Program-made: the position numbers and the translations under genes
The notes under the pieces: model-generated
The model's input: the letters and a program-made list of their open reading frames with translations, nothing else
Told to the model about the DNA's origin: nothing
Database searches by the model: none
NCBI GenBank assembly: GCA_963788055.1
Contig: CAWBFA010000001.1
Span: forward strand, 186,001 to 250,000
Direction of reading: 5' to 3'
Length of the DNA: 64,000 nucleotides
Origin: JACCTU01 sp963788055
GTDB lineage: Bacteria > Actinomycetota > Thermoleophilia > Gaiellales > Gaiellaceae
Part shown: positions 42,760 to 50,507 of the stretch, one piece after another
How positions within the stretch are numbered: the first letter of the stretch is position 1
Layout of the letters: every line of letters begins with the position of its first letter

Positions 42760-43084
42760 CACGTCGCCAGGAACACGTTCTTGACCTCGGAGTAGCCCTC
42801 GAGCGCCTGCATCCCGAGCTCCCGGCCGAAGGCGACAGGGCCGAAGATCTCGTCCCCCGCGATCCGGTCGTCGTTCGTCGCCTCGACGAGCGTCGCGGGG
42901 TACCAGTAGCCCGGGCCGCTCGGCACCTCGCCGGGAAGACGACGTTGCCGTCGACGAACGACGCAACGGTTTCGTCGTGCTGCGCCTTCGCGCGGGCGAC
43001 CGCGGCATCGGTCTCCTTCACGCCTGCCTGTGTCAGCTCGTCGATCGGCTCCTCCGTCGCCGGGTTCACGACGGTCAACGTCAC
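42759..43084 (-). pseudogene. Aldehyde dehydrogenase relic with internal deletion and frameshift
   Basis: GTG at 43084 starts TVVNPATEEPIDELTQAGVK and ETDAAVARAKAQHDETVASF, an aldehyde dehydrogenase N-terminus. After about 50 residues a shifted frame reads GEVPSGPGYWYPATLVEATN, RIAGDEIFGPVAFGRELGMQ and ends GYSEVKNVFLAT, the C-terminal part. Some 300 residues including the catalytic Cys and Glu are missing. The remnant still sits between puuD (4-base overlap) and the SDR (TGATG overlap). Confidence 0.8.
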
Positions 43085-43806
43085 GTGCGCGCCGCCGCCT
43101 TGTGCTCCCGGTAGGCGCGCGCCTGGTCGACGAGCGCCTCGAAAAGGGCGCGGTCGTCGCCGGCCTCCGGGTGCCAGAGCACGCCGACCGCGAAGCGCTT
43201 GTCGGGATCCTCGAGCGCCTCGACCGTGCCGTCGTCCGCCCACGCGACCTCGCGCAGCCCTTCACCGATCCGCCCGTAGCCCTGGTGGTGGTGCGACTTG
43301 ACGGGTGCGCGTTCGCCGAGCAGCCCTCCGAGCTTCGACTCCGACTCGACCTTCACGTCGTGGTCGGCGAACACGCCCGGTGTGTGCTTGTGCCGCTCGT
43401 CGCCGATGACCTCCGGGAGGTGCTGCACCAGATCGCCGCCGCGCGCGACGTTCAGCACCTGCGAGCCGCGGCAGACCGCGAGCACGGGCATGTCACGCGC
43501 GAGCGCCGCACCGAGGAGCGCAAGCTCACCCCGATCGCGGTCCAGACGCGTTCCGGTCGTCTCGGGGTGCGGGACCTGCTCGTACGTGGTCGGGTCGAGA
43601 TCGCTGCCGCCGGAGAAGAGCAGCCCGTCCAGCGCGTCGAGCGTTTCCTCGATGGCCTCGGTGCTCGGCGGCACGAGCAGCGCACGCCCGCCGGCGCGCT
43701 CGATCGCCTGCACGTACATATACGGGATCAGCGCGGAGGGGAGCTCCCAGGCGCCCCACTGCGCCGGCTCGACGTAGGTCGTGATGCCGATCAGCGGGCT
43801 AGCCAC
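43081..43806 (-). CDS. Peptidase C26 / gamma-glutamyl-GABA hydrolase (PuuD-like)
   Basis: 241 residues, class I amidotransferase fold. LIGITTYVEPAQWGAWELPS, ALDGLLFSGGSDLDPTTYEQ, MPVLAVCRGSQVLNVARGGD (nucleophile Cys), HHHQGYGRIGEGLREVAW and VGVLWHPEAGDDRALFEALV (His-x-Glu). PuuD releases GABA from gamma-glutamyl-GABA in putrescine catabolism. The next genes are an aldehyde dehydrogenase relic and an SDR, consistent with a partly degraded putrescine or GABA pathway. Confidence 0.9.
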   Translation of the reverse strand: MASPLIGITTYVEPAQWGAWELPSALIPYMYVQAIERAGGRALLVPPSTEAIEETLDALDGLLFSGGSDLDPTTYEQVPHPETTGTRLDRDRGELALLGAALARDMPVLAVCRGSQVLNVARGGDLVQHLPEVIGDERHKHTPGVFADHDVKVESESKLGGLLGERAPVKSHHHQGYGRIGEGLREVAWADDGTVEALEDPDKRFAVGVLWHPEAGDDRALFEALVDQARAYREHKAAART

Positions 43807-43974
43807 GTTCGAATCCGTCGAGTGAGATCACGCGGACGACACTAGTCGCCGGATGAACTCGCGATCAACATCAGCGGCATGAGGTCGGCTCCTCCGGCTG
43901 CCGATTCGTCGACGGTGGAGCCGTCCCCCGCAGGCCTCGCGATAGCCCGCGATCTTCCGGCCGACGAGCGCCCG

Positions 43975-44358
43975 TCACTTCCTCAGCACGAGCGTGCTCG
44001 TCACGTAGTCGTGCAACGTCTGGCGCCGCTTCGTCCAGAACGCCATCAGGTATCCGATCGCAAACGGCGTGAGCGCGCTGAAGTACATCGCAAAGTACCG
44101 TGAGGTTGCGCGGTTGAAGCTGATCGGCTCACCCTCCAGGTCCGTGACGCGAAGCCCGAGGATCCGGCCGGAGAGGGTCGCCTGGGCACCCGAGCTCTCG
44201 AGTCCGGCGAAGTAGAGCCAGTTGGCGGTCAGCGCGATCACGAAGACGGCGAAGTAGCTGCGGCCGGCGAGGACCAGCGCGATGAGGAAGAACGCCGAGA
44301 CGACGACGAGCTCGATCGCCCAGGCGCCGAGCCGCTGCAACCTGGTCGCGTAGCTCAC
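43975..44358 (-). CDS. RDD-family membrane protein
   Basis: About 127 residues from GTG 44358. Three to four membrane segments (IELVVVSAFFLIALVLAGRS, FAVFVIALTANWLYFAG, AMYFSALTPFAIGYLMAFW), the SGRILGLRVTDLEGEP block with an arginine start of RDD, and KRRQTLHDYVTSTLVLRK. RDD proteins are small transporters or channels of uncertain substrate. GAGAAT lies six bases before the start; the 168-bp gap upstream of puuD shows no gene. Confidence 0.85.
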   Translation of the reverse strand: MSYATRLQRLGAWAIELVVVSAFFLIALVLAGRSYFAVFVIALTANWLYFAGLESSGAQATLSGRILGLRVTDLEGEPISFNRATSRYFAMYFSALTPFAIGYLMAFWTKRRQTLHDYVTSTLVLRK

Positions 44359-44373
44359 GGCGCGATTCTCCCG

Positions 44374-44379
44374 TAGCGT
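44374..44379 (+). promoter_or_regulatory. -10 element (TAGCGT), divergent from the RDD promoter
   Basis: Eight bases before the ATG at 44388. The minus-strand GAGAAT (44365-44370) serves the RDD gene. Confidence 0.45.
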
Positions 44380-44387
44380 CCCCGTCG

Positions 44388-44786
44388 ATGCAGGAGCCAT
44401 GGCTGGACAAGCTCGAGGCATTGCTCGCCGACGCCGACGAGGCGACAGCGGTGGTCACCGTGGCGTCGGTCGCGGGTCGCGAGATCCAGGTCGACGGCGA
44501 CGAGCTTCGAGGGGCGGCACGCCGCGCGCTGCTCGTGCTCGCGGCCGGCGGCGATCCGTCGCGTGGGCTCGATCTCGACGGCCCTGCCGTGATCGGACTG
44601 GCGAGCGAGCTCGACGCGCAGGAACGTCGAGATGCACTCGAGGACGGGCTGTTCCGCCTGCTGGAAGACGCGAAGGGCTTCCCTCACGTCAGCGAGGCCG
44701 TCCGCGGCCTCCTCGCCTCACGCGACGTCGCGTGGCGCGCGTACGCGTGCTCGCTCCTGGCCGAGCAGCTCGCTGCCGAGGACTAA
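44388..44786 (+). CDS. 132-residue hypothetical protein
   Basis: MQEPWLDKLEALLADADEAT, then VTVASVAGREIQVDGDELRG and LEDGLFRLLEDAKGFPHVSE. Alpha-helical, acidic, no signal peptide and no recognised domain. It ends next to the hairpin region before the convergent S9 peptidase. Confidence 0.6.
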   Translation: MQEPWLDKLEALLADADEATAVVTVASVAGREIQVDGDELRGAARRALLVLAAGGDPSRGLDLDGPAVIGLASELDAQERRDALEDGLFRLLEDAKGFPHVSEAVRGLLASRDVAWRAYACSLLAEQLAAED

Positions 44787-44845
44787 TTTGCTGCGCAGGT
44801 CGCAAATCCGCTCGCGCGGATCCGCGACGCGCGAGACCCCTAAAG

Positions 44846-44864
44846 GCGGCCGCTTCGCGGCCGC
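44846..44864. repeat. Palindrome GCGGCCGC-TTC-GCGGCCGC, copy B of the two-copy repeat
   Basis: Inverse-orientation copy of the 7482-7500 palindrome with about 43 shared bases (two mismatches). It sits between convergent genes, like copy A. Just upstream an ATTTGC...GCAAAT hairpin (about 44788-44808) is also present. Confidence 0.7.
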
Positions 44865-44886
44865 TGGCGCAGCGACTTCACAGCCG

Positions 44887-46828
44887 CTAGCTCTTCAGAT
44901 AGCGGTCGAACCAGTCGAGCAGCACCTCGAAGCGCTGGACGCGGTGCACCGGCGAGCCCGAGCGCGAGAGCTCGTGGCTCTCTCCGGGAAAGCGCACGAA
45001 CTCGACCTCCTTGCCCAGCAGGCGCATCACGATGAACAGGTGCTCGGCCTGCTCGACGGAACAGCGCAGGTCGCCCTCCGAGTGCATGATCAGCAGCGGC
45101 GTCTTGATCCGGTCCGCGTACACGGACGGCGAATGCTCGAGCCAGGCGTCCGTCGCCTCGTGCGCGAAGGCGCCGAAGTAGCCCTTGAACGCCCAGAACA
45201 CGTCGCTCGACCCCATCGCGGTGTAGAGGTTGTTGGTCGAGCGCTCGGAGCACGCCGCCTTGAAGCGGTCGGTGTGCGTGACGATCCAGGACGTCATGTA
45301 GCCGCCGTACGAGCCGCCGAGCACGCCGGTGCGCTCAGGGTCGAGGAAGTCGAAGCGCTCGAGCGCCTCGTCCATCACGGCCATCAAGTCCTCGAAGTCC
45401 ACCGTGCCCCACCCCGGACCGACGCCGCCCACCGGCCCGCGGATCGCCGTCCCCCAGTCCTCGCTGTAGCCCGACGAGCCGCGCGGGTTCGCGAACACGA
45501 CCGCGTACCCCGCCCCGGAGAAGACCTGGAACTCGTCGAAGAAGCTCGAGATGTACTGGGTGAAAGGCCCTCCGTGGATCGAGAGCAGGACCGGGTATCG
45601 CTCGCCTTCCTCGAACCCGGCAGGTCGAACGATCCACGCCTCGACCTCCGTGCCGTCCTTCGAGCGCGCCGTGAAACGCTCCGGCTGCACGAGCTGCGCA
45701 GGGAATGCCCTGGTCGCGTCGGTGATGCGCGCCTCCCCGACGTACAGGTCTGCGAACGTCGACGGCGTGCTCGCCGCGTGCACGAGCGTGTCGCCCTTCA
45801 CGTCGAAGCCCTTGACCACCCGCTCGCCGCCGAGCAACGGCTTGGGCTCGGATCGACCCGTCCGCGGGCACCGCGTAGACGTGGACGCTCCCTCCGTCCT
45901 CGACGCCGAACAGGATCCGATTCCCGTCCCACACCGGCTCGCGCAGGGCGGGATACGGCGCGCACTGACGATCGAGACTCTCGGTGAGGAGCGCGCGCTC
46001 GCGCGTGGCCAGGTCGACGACGGCGATCTGCGTGTGCCTCCCCCACACCCAGGGGTCGGGCAGGTACTGGTAGGCGACACGCGTCCCGTCGGGCGACCAC
46101 GAGGGGCTGCTGCACTCGCCGTCGCCGTGGGTCAGGAGCTCCGGCTCCCCTCCGTCGGGCGAGACGAGGTAGAGGTCGGAGACGAGCCGCGTGTCCCAGT
46201 CGTCGCCGCGCGACGAGACGAAGGCGAGCTGTGAGCCGTCGGGCGACCAGGCCGGCGCAGCATTGTCCTGCTCGGCGTCGGTCAACTGCTTCGGCTCCGC
46301 GCTCCCGTCAGCGGGCACGACGAAGAGCTGGGAGCGGCGATCGGCGATCCAGCCCTCGTCGTCGAGTTTGTAGAAGAGGCGCGTGACGCGACGGGGTGGC
46401 CTGCGCCGCTCGTCCTCCTCCTCGGACGCTTCGTCGCGGACTCGCGACGTGAACGCGATCGTCGTGCCGTCGGGCGACCAGGCGACGCCGCGCACGTCCT
46501 CCTTGAGCTTCGTGAGCTTCTGCGCCTCGCCGCCGCGCAACGAGATGACGTACAGCTGCCCGGGCTCCTTCTCGGCGCGACTCGACACGAAGGCCAGACT
46601 TTTCCCGTCGGGCGACCAGCGCGGCTCGCCGTCGCGGCGCTCGCCGGTCGTGAACCGGCGCGGCGGCTCGGAGCCGTCGACCGGCGCGAGCCAGACGTTG
46701 CCGCGGTACTCGTTCGCCTCGCCGTCGATGGACCAGGCGACGTACGCGACAGTCTCGCCGTCGGGGCTCAGGCGTGGGTCGGAGACCCCCTCGAGCGCGT
46801 AGATGTCCTCGGGCTTCATCCCGCGCAT
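44887..46828 (-). CDS. S9-family prolyl oligopeptidase/dipeptidyl peptidase, one frameshift near 45855
   Basis: The N-terminal propeller (MRGMKPEDIYALEGVSDPRL; repeated RWSPDGKSLAFVS, AWSPDGTTIAFTS, AWSPDGSQLAFVS, SWSPDGTRVAYQY) is read from 46828 to about 45860. The catalytic domain continues in another frame with VLLSIHGGPFTQYISSFF, GVLGGSYGGYMTSWIVTHTD (Ser), LLIMHSEGDLRCSVEQAEH (Asp) and FPGESHELSRSG (His). The span is 3n+1, so one extra base after VYAVPADGS explains the shift. The start at 46828 is set by TATGAT six bases upstream; a second ATG nine bases further could also serve. Confidence 0.9.
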
Positions 46829-46834
46829 CGCGGG

Positions 46835-46840
46835 ATCATA
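46835..46840 (-). promoter_or_regulatory. -10 element (TATGAT) for the S9 peptidase
   Basis: Six bases before the ATG at 46828. Confidence 0.58.
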
Positions 46841-47390
46841 GGCGGTGCCGGAAACCTGCCGTGACGAATGCCGCCACCGTCGAGCCGGTGAGACCGAGCG
46901 CGAGGTCGCCCAGCGTGTCCGTATAAGCCGTGTCCAGCTCGGTCGAGTTGCGGATGAACGTCACGTACTCGGCGAACTCCCAGAGGACGGCGGTGACGGC
47001 ACCAAAGCCGAGGGCGAGCGCGAACGTGTTCAGCACCCCGAGTCTCAGGCGCAGCAGGAACTGGCCGAACGCCCCCGTCAGCAGCGCCCAGTTGACGAAG
47101 TGGTTCGCGTCGTCCCACCAGCCGATCGTGTCGTAGAGGTCGAAGACGTTCCCGAGCGTGTCGATCAGGAACGGCAGCGTGAAGAGGATGTCCGCGGCGT
47201 AGGGGTAGGGCGGGCGTCTCGACCAGATCCACCAGACCGCCGGAACGACGAGCGTGGCGAGCGGGTATGCGATCAGCCGGGCGCCGAACGCCTTGCCCTC
47301 GAACCGCTCGAGGCCGGAGAGCGTGCCGAATGCGAGCGCTGCGACGAGCGCGAGCTTGAGCGCGACGTCGACAACGAGCGCGGGCCTCAC
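46836..47390 (-). CDS. Multi-pass membrane protein
   Basis: 184 residues from GTG 47390. Five or six membrane segments: LVVDVALKLALVAALAFG, LIAYPLATLVVPAVWWIW, DILFTLPFLIDTLGNVFDL, NHFVNWALLTGAFGQFLLRL, FALALGFGAVTAVLWEFAE and GDLALGLTGSTVAAFVTA. The WDDANHFVNW / WEFAEY / DTLGDL pattern is that of the DUF2238/YjdF-like family. The GTG overlaps the nucleotidyltransferase stop. Function unknown. Confidence 0.75.
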   Translation of the reverse strand: MRPALVVDVALKLALVAALAFGTLSGLERFEGKAFGARLIAYPLATLVVPAVWWIWSRRPPYPYAADILFTLPFLIDTLGNVFDLYDTIGWWDDANHFVNWALLTGAFGQFLLRLRLGVLNTFALALGFGAVTAVLWEFAEYVTFIRNSTELDTAYTDTLGDLALGLTGSTVAAFVTAGFRHRL

Positions 47391-48049
47391 TCGAACCGGA
47401 AGCCCATCGCGCGGTCGATGTCGCCGTTCCAAGCGTCGTAGACGTCCCGGAAGCCGTGCGCCGTCGCGATCTGCTCGACGGCCGCCTGGAGCTCCTGCTG
47501 CTTGCCTGGATCGGCGGTGCGGGCGACCTCGACGATCAGCGGCTCGAGCTCGCCGAGCCGACCACCCCAGTACTCCGTGTACGGCGCGCGTGCCCCCTCG
47601 AGGCCCATCAGGAGGTCGCCGAGCCACCAGAGCGACCGGCCCGAGAGAATCCTCGCTCCGAGCTCGCGGCCACGTCGCCAGGCCTTCAACGAGCGGTAGA
47701 AGTCGTTGAGGTAATTGTCGTAGAGGTTCGCGAGCTCCTTGCGCGTCAGGTGACGAGCAGCCTCGACCGCCTCTGCGAGCTCGCCCGTCTTGTCCAGCAG
47801 GACGCGCGAGTGCGCGAGGGCGGGCAGCTCCCACGAGTCGACGCCGCGAACGCGCTCCAGCGTCGTCGTGATCAACTCGAGCCGGCCGTCTCTCGTCTGC
47901 GACGGCTCACCGTCGAGCAAAACGACGACGACGTCCCAGTCCGACTCCTCGTCGGCCGCTCCCATCGACTGCGACCCTTTCAGCAGCACGCCGACGACGT
48001 TGGCATCGCGCTCCGCAGCCTCGAGGATCGGGCGGACGAGCTCCTTCAT
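47387..48049 (-). CDS. Nucleotidyltransferase-domain protein
   Basis: 220 residues. VVGVLLKGSQSMGAADEESD-type active site (GSxxxG...SDxD, ends SDWDVVVVLLD) near residues 22-45, then helical C-terminus (LANLYDNYLNDFYRSLKAWR). A minimal nucleotidyltransferase fold such as in aminoglycoside or antitoxin-type enzymes; the substrate is unknown. Confidence 0.8.
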   Translation of the reverse strand: MKELVRPILEAAERDANVVGVLLKGSQSMGAADEESDWDVVVVLLDGEPSQTRDGRLELITTTLERVRGVDSWELPALAHSRVLLDKTGELAEAVEAARHLTRKELANLYDNYLNDFYRSLKAWRRGRELGARILSGRSLWWLGDLLMGLEGARAPYTEYWGGRLGELEPLIVEVARTADPGKQQELQAAVEQIATAHGFRDVYDAWNGDIDRAMGFRFE

Positions 48050-48070
48050 GGGCTGTCTGAGCGTCGCGGT

Positions 48071-48478
48071 TTAGACGACGACGCGCTGTGTGTCGCGCCC
48101 GCCGAACAACGACCCGAGCGCGCTGTGCAGGATCCAGTTCACGAGCCAGACGACGATCGTCGCACCGATGTAGGTCCAGAACCCGTCGATCGTGAAGTCC
48201 GGCGCGATCCACTCCGCGAGCGCGAGCATCAAGACGTTGATCGCGAAGTACGCGAGCCCGAGCGTGACGAGGATCAGCGGCAAGGCGAGCAGCGCGAGGA
48301 TGGGCTTGACGATCGCGTTCGCGATCCCGAGCACCGCCGCGCCGATGAGCACACCGCCCCAGCGTCCGATCTCGACCCCGTCGAAGAGCGAGTCGACGAC
48401 GAGGAGCGCGACGACGTTGACTCCCCAACCGATGAGGAGGGCGACAAGCAGCTCGGAGCCGTAGCCGTCACCGCGCAC
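48071..48478 (-). CDS. Phage-holin-4-like (Mmr) membrane protein
   Basis: About 135 residues from GTG 48478 (GATACT seven bases upstream). Four membrane segments: LLVALLIGWGVNVVALLVVD, VLIGAAVLGIANAIVKPILA, LALPLILVTLGLAYFAINVL and IGATIVVWLVNWILHSALG. The IANAIVKPIL..L.LPL...TLG signature is PF04020-like. Function unknown, not evidence for phage. Confidence 0.82.
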   Translation of the reverse strand: MRGDGYGSELLVALLIGWGVNVVALLVVDSLFDGVEIGRWGGVLIGAAVLGIANAIVKPILALLALPLILVTLGLAYFAINVLMLALAEWIAPDFTIDGFWTYIGATIVVWLVNWILHSALGSLFGGRDTQRVVV

Positions 48479-48485
48479 GGTTGGG

Positions 48486-48491
48486 AGTATC
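48486..48491 (-). promoter_or_regulatory. -10 element (GATACT)
   Basis: Seven bases before the GTG at 48478; it supports that start over the upstream codon at 48514. Confidence 0.5.
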
Positions 48492-48614
48492 ACCGGGCAG
48501 GCGGAGAGACGCAAGCCGGGCCGCGGTGTCCGCCGAGCGTCAAGGGGGCGCTAAGACTCCGCGGGTCGGCGTAGAGCTTTCGTCAAACGTCGCCCCTTGC
48601 ACGGCCGACAGCGC

Positions 48615-48620
48615 TATACC
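48615..48620 (+). promoter_or_regulatory. -10 element (TATACC) for the kdp operon
   Basis: Seven bases before GTG 48628. Confidence 0.52.
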
Positions 48621-48627
48621 TCGTCGG

Positions 48628-48735
48628 GTGCTCGACGTCCTGCTGATCGCGGTCGTCCTTGCGTTCTTCGCGCTGGCTGCGCTCTACGTGCGCGGCTGTG
48701 CGCGGATCCTCGAGCAGCCGGAGGACGAGCGTTGA
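48628..48735 (+). CDS. 35-residue membrane peptide heading the kdp operon
   Basis: VLDVLLIAVVLAFFALAALY spans the membrane, then VRGCARILEQPEDER. It is the first gene after the kdp -10 element, with a TTGA overlap to kdpF. The same kind of short peptide (one helix followed by V-R-x-C) is seen before kdpF in other actinobacteria as I recall. It may be a second KdpF-like stabiliser. No function known. Confidence 0.6.
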   Translation: MLDVLLIAVVLAFFALAALYVRGCARILEQPEDER

Positions 48736-48824
48736 CGATCGGGGACGTTCTGTTGATCGTCCTCGTGGTCGCGTTGCTGGTCTACCTGTTGTGGGCGCTG
48801 CTCGTTCCGGAGCGCCTCGGATGA
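48732..48824 (+). CDS. kdpF: Potassium-transporting ATPase subunit KdpF
   Basis: 30 residues from a TTG overlapping the preceding TGA: LTIGDVLLIVLVVALLVYLL then WALLVPERLG. This is the size and form of KdpF (one transmembrane helix with P-E-R/K-F/L ending), which stabilises KdpABC. Confidence 0.85.
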   Translation: MTIGDVLLIVLVVALLVYLLWALLVPERLG

Positions 48825-48828
48825 ACAC

Positions 48829-50507
48829 GTGAGCGGCGCAGCCTGGCTTCAGTTCGGCGTGCTCGTAGCGCTCGTGCTCGCCGGCACGCGGTTGCTCGGC
48901 CCGTATCTCGCGCGCGTCTACGGGGACGGCCCGGCGCCCGGCGACCGCATCTTCGGGCCGGTCGAGAGGCTCCTCTACCGGCTCGGTGGGATCGACCCTC
49001 GGCGCGAGCAGCCGTGGACGCTCTACGCGATCTCGCTGCTGGCGTTCAGCGCGGTCTCCGTCGTCGGTCTCTACATCCTGCAGCGCGTGCAGGGAACGTT
49101 GCCGCTGAACCCGACCGACGTGGACGCCGTGCCACCGGCACTCGCGTTCAACACGGCGATCAGCTTCGTCACGAACACGAACTGGCAGAACTACGGCGGC
49201 GAGTCGACGATGAGCCACCTGACGCAGATGGTCGGGCTGACGGTGCAGAACTTCGCCTCGGCCGCCGTCGGGATCGCCGTCGCAGTCGCGCTCATCCGCG
49301 GGCTGACGCGCCGGCGCAGCGCCACCATCGGGAACTTCTGGGTCGACCTGGTGCGGTCGACGACGCGCGTCCTGCTGCCGCTGTCGATCGTGATCGCGCT
49401 GCTGCTCGCGAGCCAGGGCGTCGTGCAGTCGCTGCGCGGGCCTGCCGAGGCGCGCACCGTCGAGGGCACGGCGCAGGCGATCTATCGCGGCCCGGTCGCG
49501 AGCCAGGAGGCGATCAAGGAGCTCGGAACGAACGGCGGCGGGATCGTCAACGCAAACTCCGCGCACCCCTTCGAGAACCCGACCGCCTTCACCAACCTCG
49601 TCGAGCTGCTGGCGCTCCTGCTGATCCCGTTCGCGCTCACCTACGCGTTCGGCCGCATGGTCGGAAATCAGCGCCAGGGCTGGGCGATCTTCGCCGCCAT
49701 GTTCGCGCTCTGGCTGGGTTCGGCCGCCGTCGCCACCTACTACGAGGTCAACGGGAACCCACGCGTCGATGCGAGCCGCGCGCGAACATGGAGGGGAAAG
49801 AAGTGCGCTTCGGCGCGCCCGCGTCGGCGCTCTTCGCCGCCTCCACGACGGGGACGTCGACGGGGGCTGTGAACTCGGCGCACGACAGCTTCACGCCGGG
49901 GGGCGGCGCAGTGCCGCTCGTGAACATGATGCTCGGCGAGGTCTCGCCCGGGGGCGTCGGCGCAGGCCTCTACGGGATGCTCGTCTTCGTCCTCCTGTCC
50001 GTGTTCATCGCCGGGCTGATGGTCGGCCGGACGCCTGAGTTCCTCGGGAAGAAGATCCAGGCACCCGAGATGAAGCTCGTCGTCCTCTATCTGCTCGCCG
50101 TTCCGACCCTCGTGCTCGCCTTCAGCGCGGTCTCGCTCGTGCTCGACACCGGCGTCGCGTCGATCCTCAATCCCGGACCGCACGGGCTCTCGGAGGTGCT
50201 GTACGCGTTCACGTCCGCCTCGAACAACAACGGCTCCGCGTTCGGAGGGCTGACCGGGAACACCGACTGGTACAACACGACCCTCGCGCTGGCGATGCTC
50301 GGCGGCCGCTTTCTGCTGATCGTGCCCCTCCTTGCGATCGCAGGCTCGCTCGCGAGCAAGCAGCCGGCCCCGGCGAGTGCGGGGACCTTCCCGACCGCCT
50401 CGCCGCTCTTCGTCTCGCTCCTCGTCGCGGTCGTACTGATCGTCGTCGGGCTGACCTACTTCCCGGTGCTCGCTCTCGGGCCGATCGTGGAGCAGCTGAG
50501 TCTGTGA
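48829..50507 (+). CDS. kdpA: Potassium-transporting ATPase subunit KdpA, one frameshift near 49785
   Basis: The first frame encodes WLQFGVLVALVLAGTRLLGP through FNTAISFVTNTNWQNYGGES, KELGTNGGGIVNANSAHPFE to NPRVDASRA. The next frame continues NMEGKEVRFGAPASALFAAS, NSAHDSFTPGGGAVPLVNMM, FTSASNNNGSAFGGLTGNTD to the end. These are the four selectivity-filter repeats of KdpA (SKT/KTR/KNP-type family). The span is 3n+2 bases, consistent with one lost base around GCGAGCCGCGCGCGAACATG. KdpA carries the K+ channel path. GTG start at 48829; the stop overlaps kdpB. Confidence 0.93.

Noticed and set aside
48071..48478. Prophage holin
   Set aside because: The family name is historical; the gene sits among ordinary chromosomal genes with no phage neighbours.
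48597..48620. TTGCAC...TATACC as a classic -35/-10 kdp promoter
   Set aside because: Spacing is only 12 bases; I keep only the -10.
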